Shown here piece by piece: positions 25,549-35,805 of a DNA stretch of 64,000 bases. Numbering within the stretch: position 1 is the stretch's first letter; each line of letters opens with the position of its first letter. The stretch spans positions 822,001 to 886,000 of the forward strand of contig NZ_UAPU01000007.1 of assembly GCF_900445255.1 (NCBI RefSeq), in the 5' to 3' direction. The translations under genes were made by a program, and so were the position numbers. Under the pieces are notes generated by a model. That model saw nothing but the letters and a program-made list of their open reading frames with translations, ran no database searches and was not told the origin of the DNA. The stretch is from Anaerobiospirillum thomasii. Its GTDB lineage: Bacteria; Pseudomonadota; Gammaproteobacteria; Enterobacterales; Succinivibrionaceae.

Positions 25549-27243
25549 TTATCTGCCACGCTTTTTAACAGCCTTGAGCACCATGCCCTCACCTGCTTTT
25601 ACAGCATTTTCTATCTGACGCTTTTCACTGCGTTGCTTTGAGCGTGCTGCTCTGTCATACATACGCTGCTTTTGTGCCTCACGCTTTTGCTCACGAATCT
25701 TAGACTGTGTAATACGTATCTGTGCAGGTTTTCTGTCAGCATAAGGATTTGAGCCTTCCTTAAACTCTAAAAGCACAGGCGTACCCATAATCTTAAGCGC
25801 CTTTCTATAGCAGTTGATAAGATAACGCTTGTAGGACTCTGGCATCTTGTTGACCTTGTTGCCATGAATAATAATGCGCGGTGGATTATAACCGCCGGCA
25901 TGAGCATATTTAAGCTTGATGCGTCTGCCGCCTGATACAGGTGGCTCATGCTCCTGCACTGCAGCCTGTAAAATGCGGTTTAATGTCGAGGATGAATTGC
26001 GGCGTGTAGCACTCTCATAAGCCTCATCAATAGACTCAAACAGATGACCCACACCTGTGCCGTGCAGAGCTGAGATAAAATGCACTCTGGCAAAATCCAC
26101 AAAGCCAAGGCGCAGATCAAGCTCGCGCCTTATCTCATCCTTATACTCGGCACTAAGTCCATCCCACTTGTTAACAGCAACTACAAGAGAACGGCCAGAA
26201 TCAATAATAAAGCTTAAAAGCGAGAGATCCTGATCAGTAATATGCTCTCTTGCATCAATTACCAGCAAAGCCACATTACAGTCTTCAATAGCCTTTAGAG
26301 TCTTTACAATAGAGAATTTCTCAATGGCCTCGTTAACCTTGGCTCTTTTTCTGACACCTGCTGTATCAATGACAATATACTTATTGCCCTCACGCTCAAG
26401 AGGAATATAGATAGAATCACGTGTGGTGCCAGGCATATCGCACACCACCACTCTGTCCTCACCTAAAAGACGGTTGGTCAGCGTGGATTTACCTACATTT
26501 GGCTTGCCAACAAGAGCAAATTTTACAGGCAGATCGGCAAAAGGTCTGTCACTGCTCTGCTCTGTAGTCCCCTCACCCTTCAGTCTTGCTCTTTGAGCCT
26601 CTCTAAAGCCATGCCAGTCAAAGCCGCCGCCGGTTTTATCAGCAGGCACATTGTCTAAAAACTCATAGCCCTCTTCCCACTGCGAGTACTCAGAGAATTC
26701 ATCATCCTCCTCATCCTCAAGATCACTCTCAAGTGGACCTTCCTCACGCAGCACAGGTGCTATAACCTCGTCGATAAGCACGGATACACCACGGCCATGG
26801 GCTACAGCTGTAAGATAGACCTCACCAAGACCCAGACCATAGAACTCGGCTCCTGCCAGATCCTCATTCATGCCATCAACCTTGTTGGCAACCACAGCGC
26901 ATTTCTTGCCCGATCTGCGTATATAGTCGGCAACCTGATAATCACCTGGCATTAAACCTGCCCTGGCATCGACCATAAAGAGCACGAGATCGCACTCATC
27001 AATAGCAAGCAGTGCCTGTCTTGTCATATTATTGGTCAGATCGGATGGCTGCTCTGCATCCTCGGCAATACCGCCTGTATCAATAACAATATATTCACGG
27101 CCATCAAAAAGAGCACGGCCGTATTTACGATCGCGGGTCAGACCTGGAAAATCAGCTACCAGGGCATCGCGAGTTTTGGTTAAACGGTTAAATAATGTAG
27201 ACTTGCCCACATTAGGGCAGCCTACAAGAGCCACAACTTTCAT
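25549..27243 (-). CDS. der: Der (EngA), tandem-domain ribosome-assembly GTPase
   Basis: Der is an essential 50S ribosome assembly factor. The two GTPase domains are clear: the first with [15 protein letters not shown] (residues 8-22), DTGG and ANKVDG, the second with [19 protein letters not shown] and VNKWDG, followed by a KH-like domain. It has 564 residues against 490 in E. coli. The extra length is partly a longer acidic linker between the GTPase domains and partly a Lys/Arg-rich tail of about 55 residues (from [10 protein letters not shown] onward), which probably contacts rRNA. It ends the seven-gene rlmN-to-der string. Confidence 0.95.
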   Translation of the reverse strand: MKVVALVGCPNVGKSTLFNRLTKTRDALVADFPGLTRDRKYGRALFDGREYIVIDTGGIAEDAEQPSDLTNNMTRQALLAIDECDLVLFMVDARAGLMPGDYQVADYIRRSGKKCAVVANKVDGMNEDLAGAEFYGLGLGEVYLTAVAHGRGVSVLIDEVIAPVLREEGPLESDLEDEEDDEFSEYSQWEEGYEFLDNVPADKTGGGFDWHGFREAQRARLKGEGTTEQSSDRPFADLPVKFALVGKPNVGKSTLTNRLLGEDRVVVCDMPGTTRDSIYIPLEREGNKYIVIDTAGVRKRAKVNEAIEKFSIVKTLKAIEDCNVALLVIDAREHITDQDLSLLSFIIDSGRSLVVAVNKWDGLSAEYKDEIRRELDLRLGFVDFARVHFISALHGTGVGHLFESIDEAYESATRRNSSSTLNRILQAAVQEHEPPVSGGRRIKLKYAHAGGYNPPRIIIHGNKVNKMPESYKRYLINCYRKALKIMGTPVLLEFKEGSNPYADRKPAQIRITQSKIREQKREAQKQRMYDRAARSKQRSEKRQIENAVKAGEGMVLKAVKKRGR

Positions 27244-27262
27244 AAAAAATCTTTATCCTACT

Positions 27263-28879
27263 TTAAAGACCAAATCCGCTGGCCTTTGAATCTTCTACCT
27301 GATCTGCCTGAGGTGCAGGGGCCTGCTGAGGCTGAGTATTGTCAGTGCCTGGCTGCACATCCTCAGCAGCATCTGACTTCACACCCTCCTGCGGCATCAG
27401 ACCAAAGCCTGACAGGCGCTTGCGGCGCTCCTCCTCATAGGCTTTGACTTTAGCCTCGTACTCAGCCCTGGCCTTTTCATAGGCCTTCTTCTGGGCAAGA
27501 GCTGCAGCTCTCTGACGTCTCTGCGCATCCTCTACAGCCTTGATAATGGCGGCACGGCGGGCCATGAGTGCAGCCTCATTCATTACATCAGGAGCATAGA
27601 CACCACTCTCGCCTACACCTGGGGCCATCAGATTGGCGTTAGCTCCTGAATACATAAGCTCAACCTTTCTGGTGCCTTCCTTGGCCTTGGCAAGTCCGGC
27701 CGGATCATGGCTTAGACATATAATAGAGCCGTCATTGGCAAAAACATATAATCTGCCGTCATGCACTACAGGTGATGAGTAAATAGCTGAGTTGTCACAG
27801 GCTAGCATAGACTCAATCTTACCGTCGGCAAGTGACATAAAATACAGATAACCTTCATAGTCACCCACTACTACATAATTACCGTAAATGGCCGGAGCGC
27901 CTGTCTTTCTGTAGGTTAATCTGCTGTTGACCCAGATCTCGGCCCCAGTCTGTCTGTCAATACAGTAGACATGACCCTTGTCATCGGTAATCACTATATA
28001 GTTGTCATCAAAATCCATGTTCTGTGAACTTGAATAGCCAAGAGTGCTGGCCATAGTATTGTCATTAAAGGAGAAGACACTAAGTGAACCATTGTATGAG
28101 GTGGCATAGAGATCATCGCCAAGCAGTAGCGGAGTTGATGATACATCGGCAATACGCTCAAGATCATTGATACCGGCCGCGCGTGAAATATTTACCTCAT
28201 TGACAAGAGCACCTGTGCTTTGCAGGTACACACCTACCTTGCCGCCAGGCTGTCCTGAAATCACATATTCATCGCCTACTACAATAAATGAGCTTTGTGA
28301 TCTTAAACGCAGTGAGGTCATGGCTTTGGCTGCCACCCATCTTTCACTGCCATCAGAACTTTGTAAACAGAAAATACGTCCTCTGGTATCCTGCACAAAA
28401 AGGGCATCACCTGAACCTGAGAAGGCAGGTTTTGACACAATCTCTCCCTCAAGATACTTTTTCCACACTACATGTCCGTCTTTTGCATCTAAAACGTAGA
28501 TATAACCATTTTCAGAGCCTACTGCCACATAGTTCTGATTGGCATCAAGGGCTGCAGATAGCCTTGCAGATCTCTTATCTGAGTTTTCATCCTCATCGTC
28601 AAGATCTATGCTCCAGAGTGTACTGCCCTCTATGGCATCCATGGCCTTGACATAACCGTTGCGTGATGACACGTACAGGGTATTACCAACAAAAGCCGGG
28701 GATATTATGGAGAAGTATTTGTCTACACCGCCTGAGCTTACGTCAAATAGCTTCTGCGGCTCAAAACTGTTTACAATTTCAGGAGCCTCAACGGGTGCGT
28801 AAAGATCCTCGCTGCCAGAGCAGCCAAAAAGTGCAAGCATTGATAATGGTAAAGCCAGGGCCAATTTATGTTTTATCAT
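27263..28879 (-). CDS. bamB: BamB, outer-membrane assembly lipoprotein with long C-terminal extension
   Basis: BamB is the beta-propeller lipoprotein of the BAM complex, which inserts outer-membrane proteins. A lipoprotein signal ends LFGC (Cys20). Propeller blades repeat as in GSTLWSIDLD, GHVVWKKYLEGEIVSKPAFS and GAEIWVNSRLTYRKTGAPAI up to about residue 400. At 538 residues it is some 140 longer than E. coli BamB. The extension (about 430-538) is a long charged helix rich in Ala, Arg, Lys and Glu, then a Pro/Gln-rich stretch, with SGFGL occurring twice, the second at the very C-terminus. Its place between yfgM and der is conserved. Confidence 0.92.
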   Translation of the reverse strand: MIKHKLALALPLSMLALFGCSGSEDLYAPVEAPEIVNSFEPQKLFDVSSGGVDKYFSIISPAFVGNTLYVSSRNGYVKAMDAIEGSTLWSIDLDDEDENSDKRSARLSAALDANQNYVAVGSENGYIYVLDAKDGHVVWKKYLEGEIVSKPAFSGSGDALFVQDTRGRIFCLQSSDGSERWVAAKAMTSLRLRSQSSFIVVGDEYVISGQPGGKVGVYLQSTGALVNEVNISRAAGINDLERIADVSSTPLLLGDDLYATSYNGSLSVFSFNDNTMASTLGYSSSQNMDFDDNYIVITDDKGHVYCIDRQTGAEIWVNSRLTYRKTGAPAIYGNYVVVGDYEGYLYFMSLADGKIESMLACDNSAIYSSPVVHDGRLYVFANDGSIICLSHDPAGLAKAKEGTRKVELMYSGANANLMAPGVGESGVYAPDVMNEAALMARRAAIIKAVEDAQRRQRAAALAQKKAYEKARAEYEAKVKAYEEERRKRLSGFGLMPQEGVKSDAAEDVQPGTDNTQPQQAPAPQADQVEDSKASGFGL

Positions 28880-28954
28880 TTAAGCTTTCCTGTATATGTG
28901 CAAAATAGACGTTTGAAGCGATTGTGACATCATATTTAGAGCAAATCAAGATAG

Positions 28955-28978
28955 ATATGGAGCAATAATGCTCCATAT
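28955..28978 (-). other. Perfect hairpin in the yfgM-bamB gap
   Basis: Arms ATATGGAGCA (28955-28964) and TGCTCCATAT (28969-28978) enclose a 4-base loop, 17 bases after the yfgM stop. No T run follows on the minus strand, so it is not a classical terminator. It may stabilise mRNA ends or pace expression of bamB. Confidence 0.55.
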
Positions 28979-28995
28979 TCTATACTTTTACTCTC

Positions 28996-29667
28996 TTATT
29001 TAGGAGTATCCTGACCTATTAGCTTGTAGGCCGGGGTATCACCGTGTTTGATGATGTTGTCAAACTTCATCTGCAAAAGAGGGGCTATGGCCACTTTGCG
29101 CTCAACGCTTAAATCAAGTGCCTTTTTATAGGCATCATGAGCCTTATCCTTATCCCCCATCAGCATATAGATATCGCCGCTGACTTCCTCTTTTTCAATG
29201 GCATAGGCTTTGTTTTTAATAGTTGACAGAGCCTTGAGGGCCTCATCGTATTTTTGTGTCTGGGCAAAAAGCTTGGCCTGCATTAAAGTTACAAGCGGAG
29301 ATACGAGATCGCCACCATTGTCACGGGCAAAGTTTAAAGCCTCGGCTGCCTTGTCATACTCTTTGGCATTGATGTGCACCATAGCCACATCAACAGATAA
29401 CAGGGCACCGTAAATATCCTTGTGCTCATTCATAAAGGCAGTGGCCTTATCAAGTGAGGCCTTGCCATCCTTGTTCAGCTGATTTTGCAGCTGATAGACA
29501 CCATAGGCTGCCTCCTGAGACTTCTCAAGCTCATAGGCCTGATACTGTCTAAAGCCCAGAAGACCGCCAAGAGCAATGACAATGCCAAGAACTATAGGCT
29601 TCCAGTACTCCTTCCACCATTTTTTGACCGCCTCTTCTCTCTCGTGATCATCGGTTAATACGTCCAT
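28996..29667 (-). CDS. yfgM: YfgM, inner-membrane TPR ancillary factor of the Sec translocon
   Basis: The 223-residue protein has a short cytoplasmic N-terminus rich in Asp/Glu, one membrane segment (PIVLGIVIALGGLLGFRQY, about residues 25-43) and a periplasmic TPR domain. In E. coli YfgM partners with the chaperone PpiD at SecYEG. The order hisS-yfgM-bamB-der is the E. coli order, which supports the name. Confidence 0.88.
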   Translation of the reverse strand: MDVLTDDHEREEAVKKWWKEYWKPIVLGIVIALGGLLGFRQYQAYELEKSQEAAYGVYQLQNQLNKDGKASLDKATAFMNEHKDIYGALLSVDVAMVHINAKEYDKAAEALNFARDNGGDLVSPLVTLMQAKLFAQTQKYDEALKALSTIKNKAYAIEKEEVSGDIYMLMGDKDKAHDAYKKALDLSVERKVAIAPLLQMKFDNIIKHGDTPAYKLIGQDTPK

Positions 29668-29684
29668 GTTTTTTCCTCTTTATA

Positions 29685-30965
29685 TTATTTATTTATAATT
29701 CTGCCGATAAGCTCAATACTCTCTTCAAGAGCTACGGTCATCTGTTGTGCATCCTTGTCTGTCATGTCCTTGAGCGTGACCTGATTTTTTGCAATCTCCT
29801 CATCGCCAAGCACTACAGCTACACGGGCGCCCACTCTGTCAGCCTTTTTAAACTGCTTTTTAAAGTTGCCACCGCCACAGTGCATCATAACTCTGACACC
29901 ATCAAGCTTTGAGCGCAGATAAGAAGCTGTAAGACTCAAATGCTTTTGAATATCACTGCCCTGACCTATGACATAGACATCAGCTATGGCTTTGGCCTGT
30001 ACTTTATCAAGTGTGGTCAGCAGCAAAATCAGACGCTCAAGGCCAAGACCAAAACCCACAGCAGGGGTAGGTGTCCCTCCAAGCTCTTCAACAAGGCCAT
30101 CATAGCGGCCGCCGCCGCAGACAGTACCCTGTGAGCCTAGGGCTGTTGTCACCCACTCAAAGACTGTGTAGTTGTAATAGTCAAGACCGCGCACCAGTCT
30201 GTCATTGATCTCATAGGCAACGCCTGCTGCATCTAAAAGAGCCTTGAGTTCATTAAAGTGATTTAAGGTCTTTTCACCAAAGTGTGAGGACAGCGAAGGT
30301 GCTTTCTTTAAAAGCTCAATAACACCAGGATCCTTGCTGTCCAGAACACGCAGAGGATTGGTGTGGGTACGGCGCTTTGAGTCCTCATCAAGACTGTCAA
30401 AATTCTTTTCTAAAAAGGCCACCAGCTCTTTTTTATAAGAGGCGCGTTCTTCTTTTGAGCCTAAGGTATTTAACTGCAGTGTCACCTCTTTTTCAATGCC
30501 CAGGGTCTTCCAGATCTGAGCTGTCATAATGATAAGCTCGGCATCAACATCAGGACCCTCAAGACCAAAGACTTCACAGCCTAGCTGATGGAACTGACGG
30601 TATCTGCCCTTCTGCGGACGTTCATGGCGAAACATAGGGCCCATATACCACAGTCTTTGCTCCTGATTGTAGATAAGATTGTGCTCAAGGCAGGCTCTGA
30701 CGCAGCCTGCTGTACCCTCAGGACGCAGAGAGAGCATATCCCCTGATCTGTCCTCAAAGGTATACATTTCCTTTTCTACAACATCGGTTACCTCACCAAT
30801 GGCGCGGCAGAAAAGAGCTGTCTTTTCTAAAACCGGCATGCGCACTTCACTGTAGCCGTATGAACCTACCACAGAGCGTAGCACTGTCTCAATCTGCTGC
30901 CAGACTGATGTATCCTGTGGCAGAAGATCATTCATGCCACGTATAGCCTGTATCGACATAACCAT
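29685..30965 (-). CDS. hisS: Histidyl-tRNA synthetase
   Basis: HisS charges tRNA-His. Class II motifs are visible: [13 protein letters not shown] at the start, [16 protein letters not shown] (motif 2 region), the histidine-specific [13 protein letters not shown] and motif 3 [16 protein letters not shown]. Its 426 residues match E. coli (424). ATG 30965 and ATG 30959 are both in frame and close together. It lies 18 bases after ispG. Confidence 0.96.
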   Translation of the reverse strand: MVMSIQAIRGMNDLLPQDTSVWQQIETVLRSVVGSYGYSEVRMPVLEKTALFCRAIGEVTDVVEKEMYTFEDRSGDMLSLRPEGTAGCVRACLEHNLIYNQEQRLWYMGPMFRHERPQKGRYRQFHQLGCEVFGLEGPDVDAELIIMTAQIWKTLGIEKEVTLQLNTLGSKEERASYKKELVAFLEKNFDSLDEDSKRRTHTNPLRVLDSKDPGVIELLKKAPSLSSHFGEKTLNHFNELKALLDAAGVAYEINDRLVRGLDYYNYTVFEWVTTALGSQGTVCGGGRYDGLVEELGGTPTPAVGFGLGLERLILLLTTLDKVQAKAIADVYVIGQGSDIQKHLSLTASYLRSKLDGVRVMMHCGGGNFKKQFKKADRVGARVAVVLGDEEIAKNQVTLKDMTDKDAQQMTVALEESIELIGRIINK

Positions 30966-30983
30966 GTCTTTATCTTTCCTTCT

Positions 30984-32087
30984 TTAGAGTATCTTATTTG
31001 TATTTAAACGCATAACCTTGTCGCGTATACGCTTTTCAAGTATATCCACGGCCTCGTCAGAGGCAATTTTGCCCTGCAGCACACCATCTTCATAAATCAT
31101 GGATTTATTGTTGCTGCCGCCGCATACTGCAACCTGAGCACGCAGAGCCTCACCAGGTCCGTTGACAATACAGCCCATGACTGCAACCTTTATCTCATCT
31201 TTAATATCTGCAAGACGGGTCTCAAGCTCGCGTACTGTTCCTACAACATCAATGCCATGGCGGGCACATGTTGGGCAGGCCACAATATTCACACCACGTG
31301 AGCGCAGGTGCATGCTCTTTAAAATAGCCCAGCCTACCTTGATCTCCTCAACAGGATCGGCTGCAAGTGACACACGCAGCGTATCGCCAATACCCTGACG
31401 CAAAAGCCAGGATATACCTATTGATGAGAGCACGGTGCCACCTGTAAGACCACCGGCCTCTGTAATGCCAAGATGCAGCGGAGCATCGGTTTTTTTGGCA
31501 AGCTCTTCATATGAGGTCACACACAGATTAAGCTCTGAGGCCTTTACTGAAAAGGCATAATCTGCAAAGTTGTGCTCATCAAGAATAGCTGCGGCTCTAA
31601 GAGCGGCCTCGACCATGGCCTCAGGACAAGGCGAGCCATATTTTTTTAATAAATCATTATCAAGAGAGCCTGCGTTTACACCCACGCGTATTGGCAGACC
31701 ATTGTCCTTTGCCGCCTGGCATACAGCCTCAACCTTGGCCTTGGCACCAATGTTGCCTGGATTGATACGCAGTGCTGCCGCACCATTGTTGGCCACCTCA
31801 ATGGCTATTCTGTAGTCAAAGTGAATATCGGCCACAATAGGTACAGGTGAGTCTTTACATATAAGGGCAAAGTTTTTGGCAGCCTCAAGGGTTGGTACCG
31901 AGACACGCACAATATCTGCGCCAACATCATACAAATCTCTTATCTGCTTTAATGTGCCCTGCACATCATTGGTATCTGTGGTAGTCATAGACTGCACAGA
32001 AATCGGAGCATCTCCACCGATTAGGACATTACCTACCTTAATCTGTCTGCTTTTTCTTCTGACAATCTTAGGAGCTTCCCATTCCAT
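30984..32087 (-). CDS. ispG: IspG (GcpE), 4-hydroxy-3-methylbut-2-enyl diphosphate synthase
   Basis: IspG catalyses the penultimate step of the MEP isoprenoid pathway with a [4Fe-4S] cluster. Motifs include VGNVLIGGDAPISVQSMTTT, the cluster cysteines in CPTCARHGID and GCIVNGPGEA. It has 367 residues from ATG 32087, which is chosen because AGGA lies at good distance, alignment to E. coli (372) starts there, and the longer frame from 32147 would run into rodZ. It starts 13 bases after the rodZ stop. Confidence 0.95.
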   Translation of the reverse strand: MEWEAPKIVRRKSRQIKVGNVLIGGDAPISVQSMTTTDTNDVQGTLKQIRDLYDVGADIVRVSVPTLEAAKNFALICKDSPVPIVADIHFDYRIAIEVANNGAAALRINPGNIGAKAKVEAVCQAAKDNGLPIRVGVNAGSLDNDLLKKYGSPCPEAMVEAALRAAAILDEHNFADYAFSVKASELNLCVTSYEELAKKTDAPLHLGITEAGGLTGGTVLSSIGISWLLRQGIGDTLRVSLAADPVEEIKVGWAILKSMHLRSRGVNIVACPTCARHGIDVVGTVRELETRLADIKDEIKVAVMGCIVNGPGEALRAQVAVCGGSNNKSMIYEDGVLQGKIASDEAVDILEKRIRDKVMRLNTNKIL

Positions 32088-32100
32088 ATAATAATCCTGC

Positions 32101-33462
32101 CTATCTGTCTGGTAACTTATATTTAACCTGTTTGGCATCAGGTACACTGACGCTGCCGCCCATATAGCTTACGGATACGGCCTTGGTATCTGATAGGGAA
32201 ATCTCAAGCGGAGGTATACCGCTGACATTGACCTTATCGCCCTTTACATAACTGCCTGTAGCTAAAACCTTGCCGCGTGAATCCTTGACAATAAGGGTTA
32301 CAGGGGCCTTGATGGCAATTGATGCTGAGTTCATTGAGGCTAAACCCTGACGGTTGGCAAGTCTTGCCTTATCAGATATATCCTTTAAATTTGAGCTTAG
32401 CACAGGAGCCTTGGCACTCTCATCACTCTTCTTTTCTACCTGCTCTTTCTTCTCCACAGCAGATTGCTCCTTATCATTCTTGGCAACAACTGCTGCTATC
32501 TTATCTGAGGCATCATTCTTTGCAGGTGCAGTCTGTGTCTCCTTGACTATGGCAGTTGTAACAAGAGCATCATCGCTTTTATCTTTGCTGCTTTCATTGC
32601 TCTTGCCTTTTATAAGATTGGAACCTAAGGCCTTAGCCTGCTCCTGAGCCATAAGAGTGTTTTTATCAACCTTTATCTCACCCTGTGCCTCTGAAGATGC
32701 TTGTGCTGTAATCTCGCCAGAGACACTGCCGGTATCCTCAATAACCACAGGCTCGGCTGCCTGCTCTATGACAATTTCATCTGAGACAGGTTTGCTGTCT
32801 GTCTCTTTGTTGTCTGTTACAAGATAGACACCTGTAGATACTGCAATAAGAGCAATAAGAGCCAGGGCATACATATACGAGCGGTTTTTCTTAACCGGCA
32901 TGGCATTGTTTATAACCTCGGCCACAGCATTGACATTGTTGTCATACAGAGTAACCACGACATTTGGATCTATATTTACAAGCTTGGCATAATTATAGAT
33001 ATGGCGTCTGGTAAAAGGCGCTGCTGTCACCTGATTTAATCTGTCAAATTCAATATCGGCAATAGTATTGACCCTAAGCTTTAGATTCTGCGCTATCTGT
33101 CTTTGACTGATACCAAGCTTTTCTCTGGCATGACGCAGTATGGCTCCTGGCATATTAGGCACACCATCATCAGAAGAAGGGTCTACAGGAATGCTCTCTA
33201 CATCTTCTGTATTAAAGTAATTGTCCCCTCCCTCATCTATAACAGGAGGCTTTGGAAGTCTGTCATCTGTGTCTACCCCTGCTGTAAGCTGTGAGTTTAA
33301 AAGCTCGTCATCAACACTGCCGTCTGTGGCGCTAAAGCTCATATCTGCGTTCTTTTGCAGATCATTATCATGATTTGACTGTAAAGACTCGCGGGCTTTG
33401 TTACGCAGATTTCTTGGCAGCGGCGGTGTTTTTTGTGACTTATTGATTTTTTTGTCTGACAT
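32101..33462 (-). CDS. rodZ: RodZ, MreB-binding cell-shape protein
   Basis: RodZ links the MreB cytoskeleton to the membrane cell-wall machinery. Residues ~108-180 form a Cro/CI-type helix-turn-helix domain (ILRHAREKLGISQRQIAQNL), then a basic stretch and a membrane segment near 198-215 (YMYALALIALIAVSTGVYLV). A disordered Ser/Lys/Asp-rich periplasmic linker follows, then a small beta domain (APVTLIVKDSRGKVLATGSY). An N-terminal tail of about 105 polar residues before the helix-turn-helix is unusual compared with E. coli, where that domain starts near residue 15. The order rlmN-rodZ-ispG is conserved, without pilW. Confidence 0.9.
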   Translation of the reverse strand: MSDKKINKSQKTPPLPRNLRNKARESLQSNHDNDLQKNADMSFSATDGSVDDELLNSQLTAGVDTDDRLPKPPVIDEGGDNYFNTEDVESIPVDPSSDDGVPNMPGAILRHAREKLGISQRQIAQNLKLRVNTIADIEFDRLNQVTAAPFTRRHIYNYAKLVNIDPNVVVTLYDNNVNAVAEVINNAMPVKKNRSYMYALALIALIAVSTGVYLVTDNKETDSKPVSDEIVIEQAAEPVVIEDTGSVSGEITAQASSEAQGEIKVDKNTLMAQEQAKALGSNLIKGKSNESSKDKSDDALVTTAIVKETQTAPAKNDASDKIAAVVAKNDKEQSAVEKKEQVEKKSDESAKAPVLSSNLKDISDKARLANRQGLASMNSASIAIKAPVTLIVKDSRGKVLATGSYVKGDKVNVSGIPPLEISLSDTKAVSVSYMGGSVSVPDAKQVKYKLPDR

Positions 33463-33464
33463 AA

Positions 33465-34571
33465 CTATACCGTTATACTTTCAATTTTGGCATTCTGATT
33501 TTTCAAGATGCGATCTTTAACCTGCCCTGCAAGCTGACCGCAGGCGGCGGCAATGTCATCACCGCGTGTGGTTCTTGTCACAACAGTAAAGCCATAGTCA
33601 AAGAGCACTTTGTAAAATCTGTCTATTCTGCTGTTGCTTGGCTTTTTATAGTCAGAGGCATCGTGCGAGTTAAAAGGAATAAGATTGATCTTGCATGGCA
33701 CATCCTTTAAGAGTCTGGCCAGCTCATGGGCATGATCGGTGCTGTCATTGACATGATCCAAAAGCACATATTCAATGGTCACACGGCCACAGTTGGCATT
33801 GCTCTTGTCAAGATAGTTCTTGACGCTGTCCAGAACCTCTTTGATCTTATATTTCTTGTTCACAGGCACAAGTATGTCACGAAGCTCATCATTAGGAGCA
33901 TGCAGTGACAGAGCCAGGGCCACATCGACGCGGCCTGCAAGCTTGTTGATAACAGGGGCAATGCCTGAGGTTGAGATGGTGACACGACGCTTTGACAGAC
34001 CAAAGGCATAGTCGCTTAGAAGAATCTTTGTAACCTTAAGTACATTCTCAAGATTTAAAAGGGGCTCGCCCATACCCATCATAACAATATTGGATATTGG
34101 CTTTTCCTGACCGCCGCGTACAAAACCCACACGGCTTGCGGCACAGAACACCTGACCTATGATTTCAAAAACCTTAAGATTGCGGTTAAAGCCCTGAGCG
34201 CCGGTGCGACAGAAGGAGCATTTGACAGGACAGCCTACCTGCGTTGAAATACACAGTGTATTTCTATCCTCCTCAGGAATGAGCACTGTTTCTACAAGCT
34301 GATTGTCACCAACATTCAATGCCCATTTGATGGTGCCGTCTGCAGATCTCTGCTCTGAGACAATTTCAGGGGCCCTGATACAGGCTATTTCACAAAGATG
34401 AGCTCGAAGATCCTTTTTAATATTACTCATCTCATTAAAGTCAGTTACACCGTACTGATAAATCCATTTTAAAAGCTGTGTGGCACGAAAAGGCTTTTCT
34501 CCTAAGGAAACACAAAAATCACTTAGTTCCTCAGGTCCCATATTCATTAAATTAATCTTATTATCAGACAC
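33465..34571 (-). CDS. rlmN: RlmN, 23S rRNA/tRNA adenine-C2 methyltransferase
   Basis: RlmN is a radical-SAM enzyme that methylates A2503 of 23S rRNA and A37 of several tRNAs. The cluster motif CPVKCSFC (CxxxCxxC) is near residue 118 and the mechanism cysteine is in AACGQLAG near the C-terminus. Its 368 residues are normal for the family. The start is GTG with AGAGG 5 bases upstream. It is the first gene of the rlmN-to-der string and rodZ begins 2 bases after its stop. Confidence 0.95.
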   Translation of the reverse strand: MSDNKINLMNMGPEELSDFCVSLGEKPFRATQLLKWIYQYGVTDFNEMSNIKKDLRAHLCEIACIRAPEIVSEQRSADGTIKWALNVGDNQLVETVLIPEEDRNTLCISTQVGCPVKCSFCRTGAQGFNRNLKVFEIIGQVFCAASRVGFVRGGQEKPISNIVMMGMGEPLLNLENVLKVTKILLSDYAFGLSKRRVTISTSGIAPVINKLAGRVDVALALSLHAPNDELRDILVPVNKKYKIKEVLDSVKNYLDKSNANCGRVTIEYVLLDHVNDSTDHAHELARLLKDVPCKINLIPFNSHDASDYKKPSNSRIDRFYKVLFDYGFTVVTRTTRGDDIAAACGQLAGQVKDRILKNQNAKIESITV

Positions 34572-34632
34572 TTATGCCTCTGCCCTTGAGGGCCATAATC
34601 CTTTAAATATTTTCTATTAAAATAAATTTTCT

Positions 34633-34641
34633 ATTATAACA
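34633..34641 (-). promoter_or_regulatory. Candidate extended -10 promoter for the rlmN operon
   Basis: The minus strand has TGTTATAAT (extended -10, TG-N-TATAAT), about 60 bases upstream of the rlmN start. The -35 region is weak, as is common for extended -10 promoters. Confidence 0.45.
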
Positions 34642-34769
34642 GTAAGCATAAAAAACACATAACTTTTGCAATAAAATGCCATATTTAAAGTCTTTGGGCT
34701 TTATTTTCAACTAATTTGCAGGGAATTTAACGAAGCTTTTAACCATAAGGATCTGCAAAATACACTATA

Positions 34770-34796
34770 AAAAAAAGCCCGGAGCAATGTCCGGGC
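34770..34796 (-). terminator. Terminator after the BASS transporter
   Basis: Arms GCCCGGA (34777-34783) and TCCGGGC (34790-34796) are followed on the minus strand by eight T. It lies 19 bases past the transporter stop and is a textbook Rho-independent terminator. Confidence 0.9.
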
Positions 34797-34815
34797 ATGA
34801 GGTTACGTGCGTAAA

Positions 34816-35805
34816 TTATCTGACAGGAACACCTAAGGCTTCACACTTTTGTCTCTCATCTGACTTTTTATCCTGCATATTGGCAAATACGGTTGCCAGA
34901 ATTGGACCTGATATATTGTGCCAGACTGAGAATATGGCTGATGGCACGGCAGATAAAGGATTGAAGTAAGCCATTGCCAGAGCCACACCCAGCCCTGAGT
35001 TTTGCATACCAATTTCAATGGATAAAGCCTTTTGTTTTGGCAATGAGAGTTTAAAGATCTTGGCAAGTACAAAACCAAGAGCCAGTCCCAGAGCATTGTG
35101 CAGTACCACAACAGCAAAGATTAAAGCTCCGGTCTGGGCAATTTTCTCCTGTGATACTGAAACTACCGCAGCCACAATAGCAACAATGGCGGCCACAGAG
35201 ACTAAAGGCAGAGCCACAACGGCATCTTTTAGATATCTGCCAAAGAAGGCATTGATGATAACACCGGCCACAATAGGTACTATGACCACATTGACAATGG
35301 ACATGAACATGGCGGCAGGATCAATATCCACCCACTGATTGGCAAAGATATACACCAAAGCCGGGGTCACAATTGGAGCCAGCAGCGTAGTGCAGGCTGA
35401 AATGGTTACAGATAAAGGTACATCGCCTTTGGCAAGAAAGGTCATAACATTTGAGGCTGTGCCGCCAGGACAGCAGCCGACTAAAATTACACCCACAGCA
35501 ATTTCAGATGGCAGATTTAAAACAATACTTAAAAGATATGCCATAAGCGGCATGATAATAAACTGACCTGCAATACCTATAAAAACTTCAAATGGGCGGG
35601 TTAAAACCTCAGAAAAATCTTTAGCCTTAAGGGTAAGTCCCATACCGAACATGACAATGCCAAGCAAAATAGAAATGTATGCTGCTAAAAACTTGAAGGT
35701 TTCAGGAAAATAAAAGGCCATTACGGCAAACAGTACTACCCATACGGCAAAGGTTTTACCAACAAAGGTACTGACCTTTGACAGGGCTGCAAGCATACTC
35801 AACAT
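34816..35805 (-). CDS. BASS-family (bile acid:Na+ symporter-like) transporter
   Basis: This multi-spanning membrane protein of 329 residues has about nine to ten hydrophobic segments and the BASS-family sequences GMGLTLKAKDF, GVILVGCCPGGTASNVMTFL and EIGMQNSGLGVALA. Bacterial members carry sodium with pantoate, other organic acids or sterols; the substrate here is unknown. ATG 35805 is chosen over TTG 35820 because GGAG lies 7 bases upstream. It is monocistronic. Confidence 0.88.
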   Translation of the reverse strand: MLSMLAALSKVSTFVGKTFAVWVVLFAVMAFYFPETFKFLAAYISILLGIVMFGMGLTLKAKDFSEVLTRPFEVFIGIAGQFIIMPLMAYLLSIVLNLPSEIAVGVILVGCCPGGTASNVMTFLAKGDVPLSVTISACTTLLAPIVTPALVYIFANQWVDIDPAAMFMSIVNVVIVPIVAGVIINAFFGRYLKDAVVALPLVSVAAIVAIVAAVVSVSQEKIAQTGALIFAVVVLHNALGLALGFVLAKIFKLSLPKQKALSIEIGMQNSGLGVALAMAYFNPLSAVPSAIFSVWHNISGPILATVFANMQDKKSDERQKCEALGVPVR

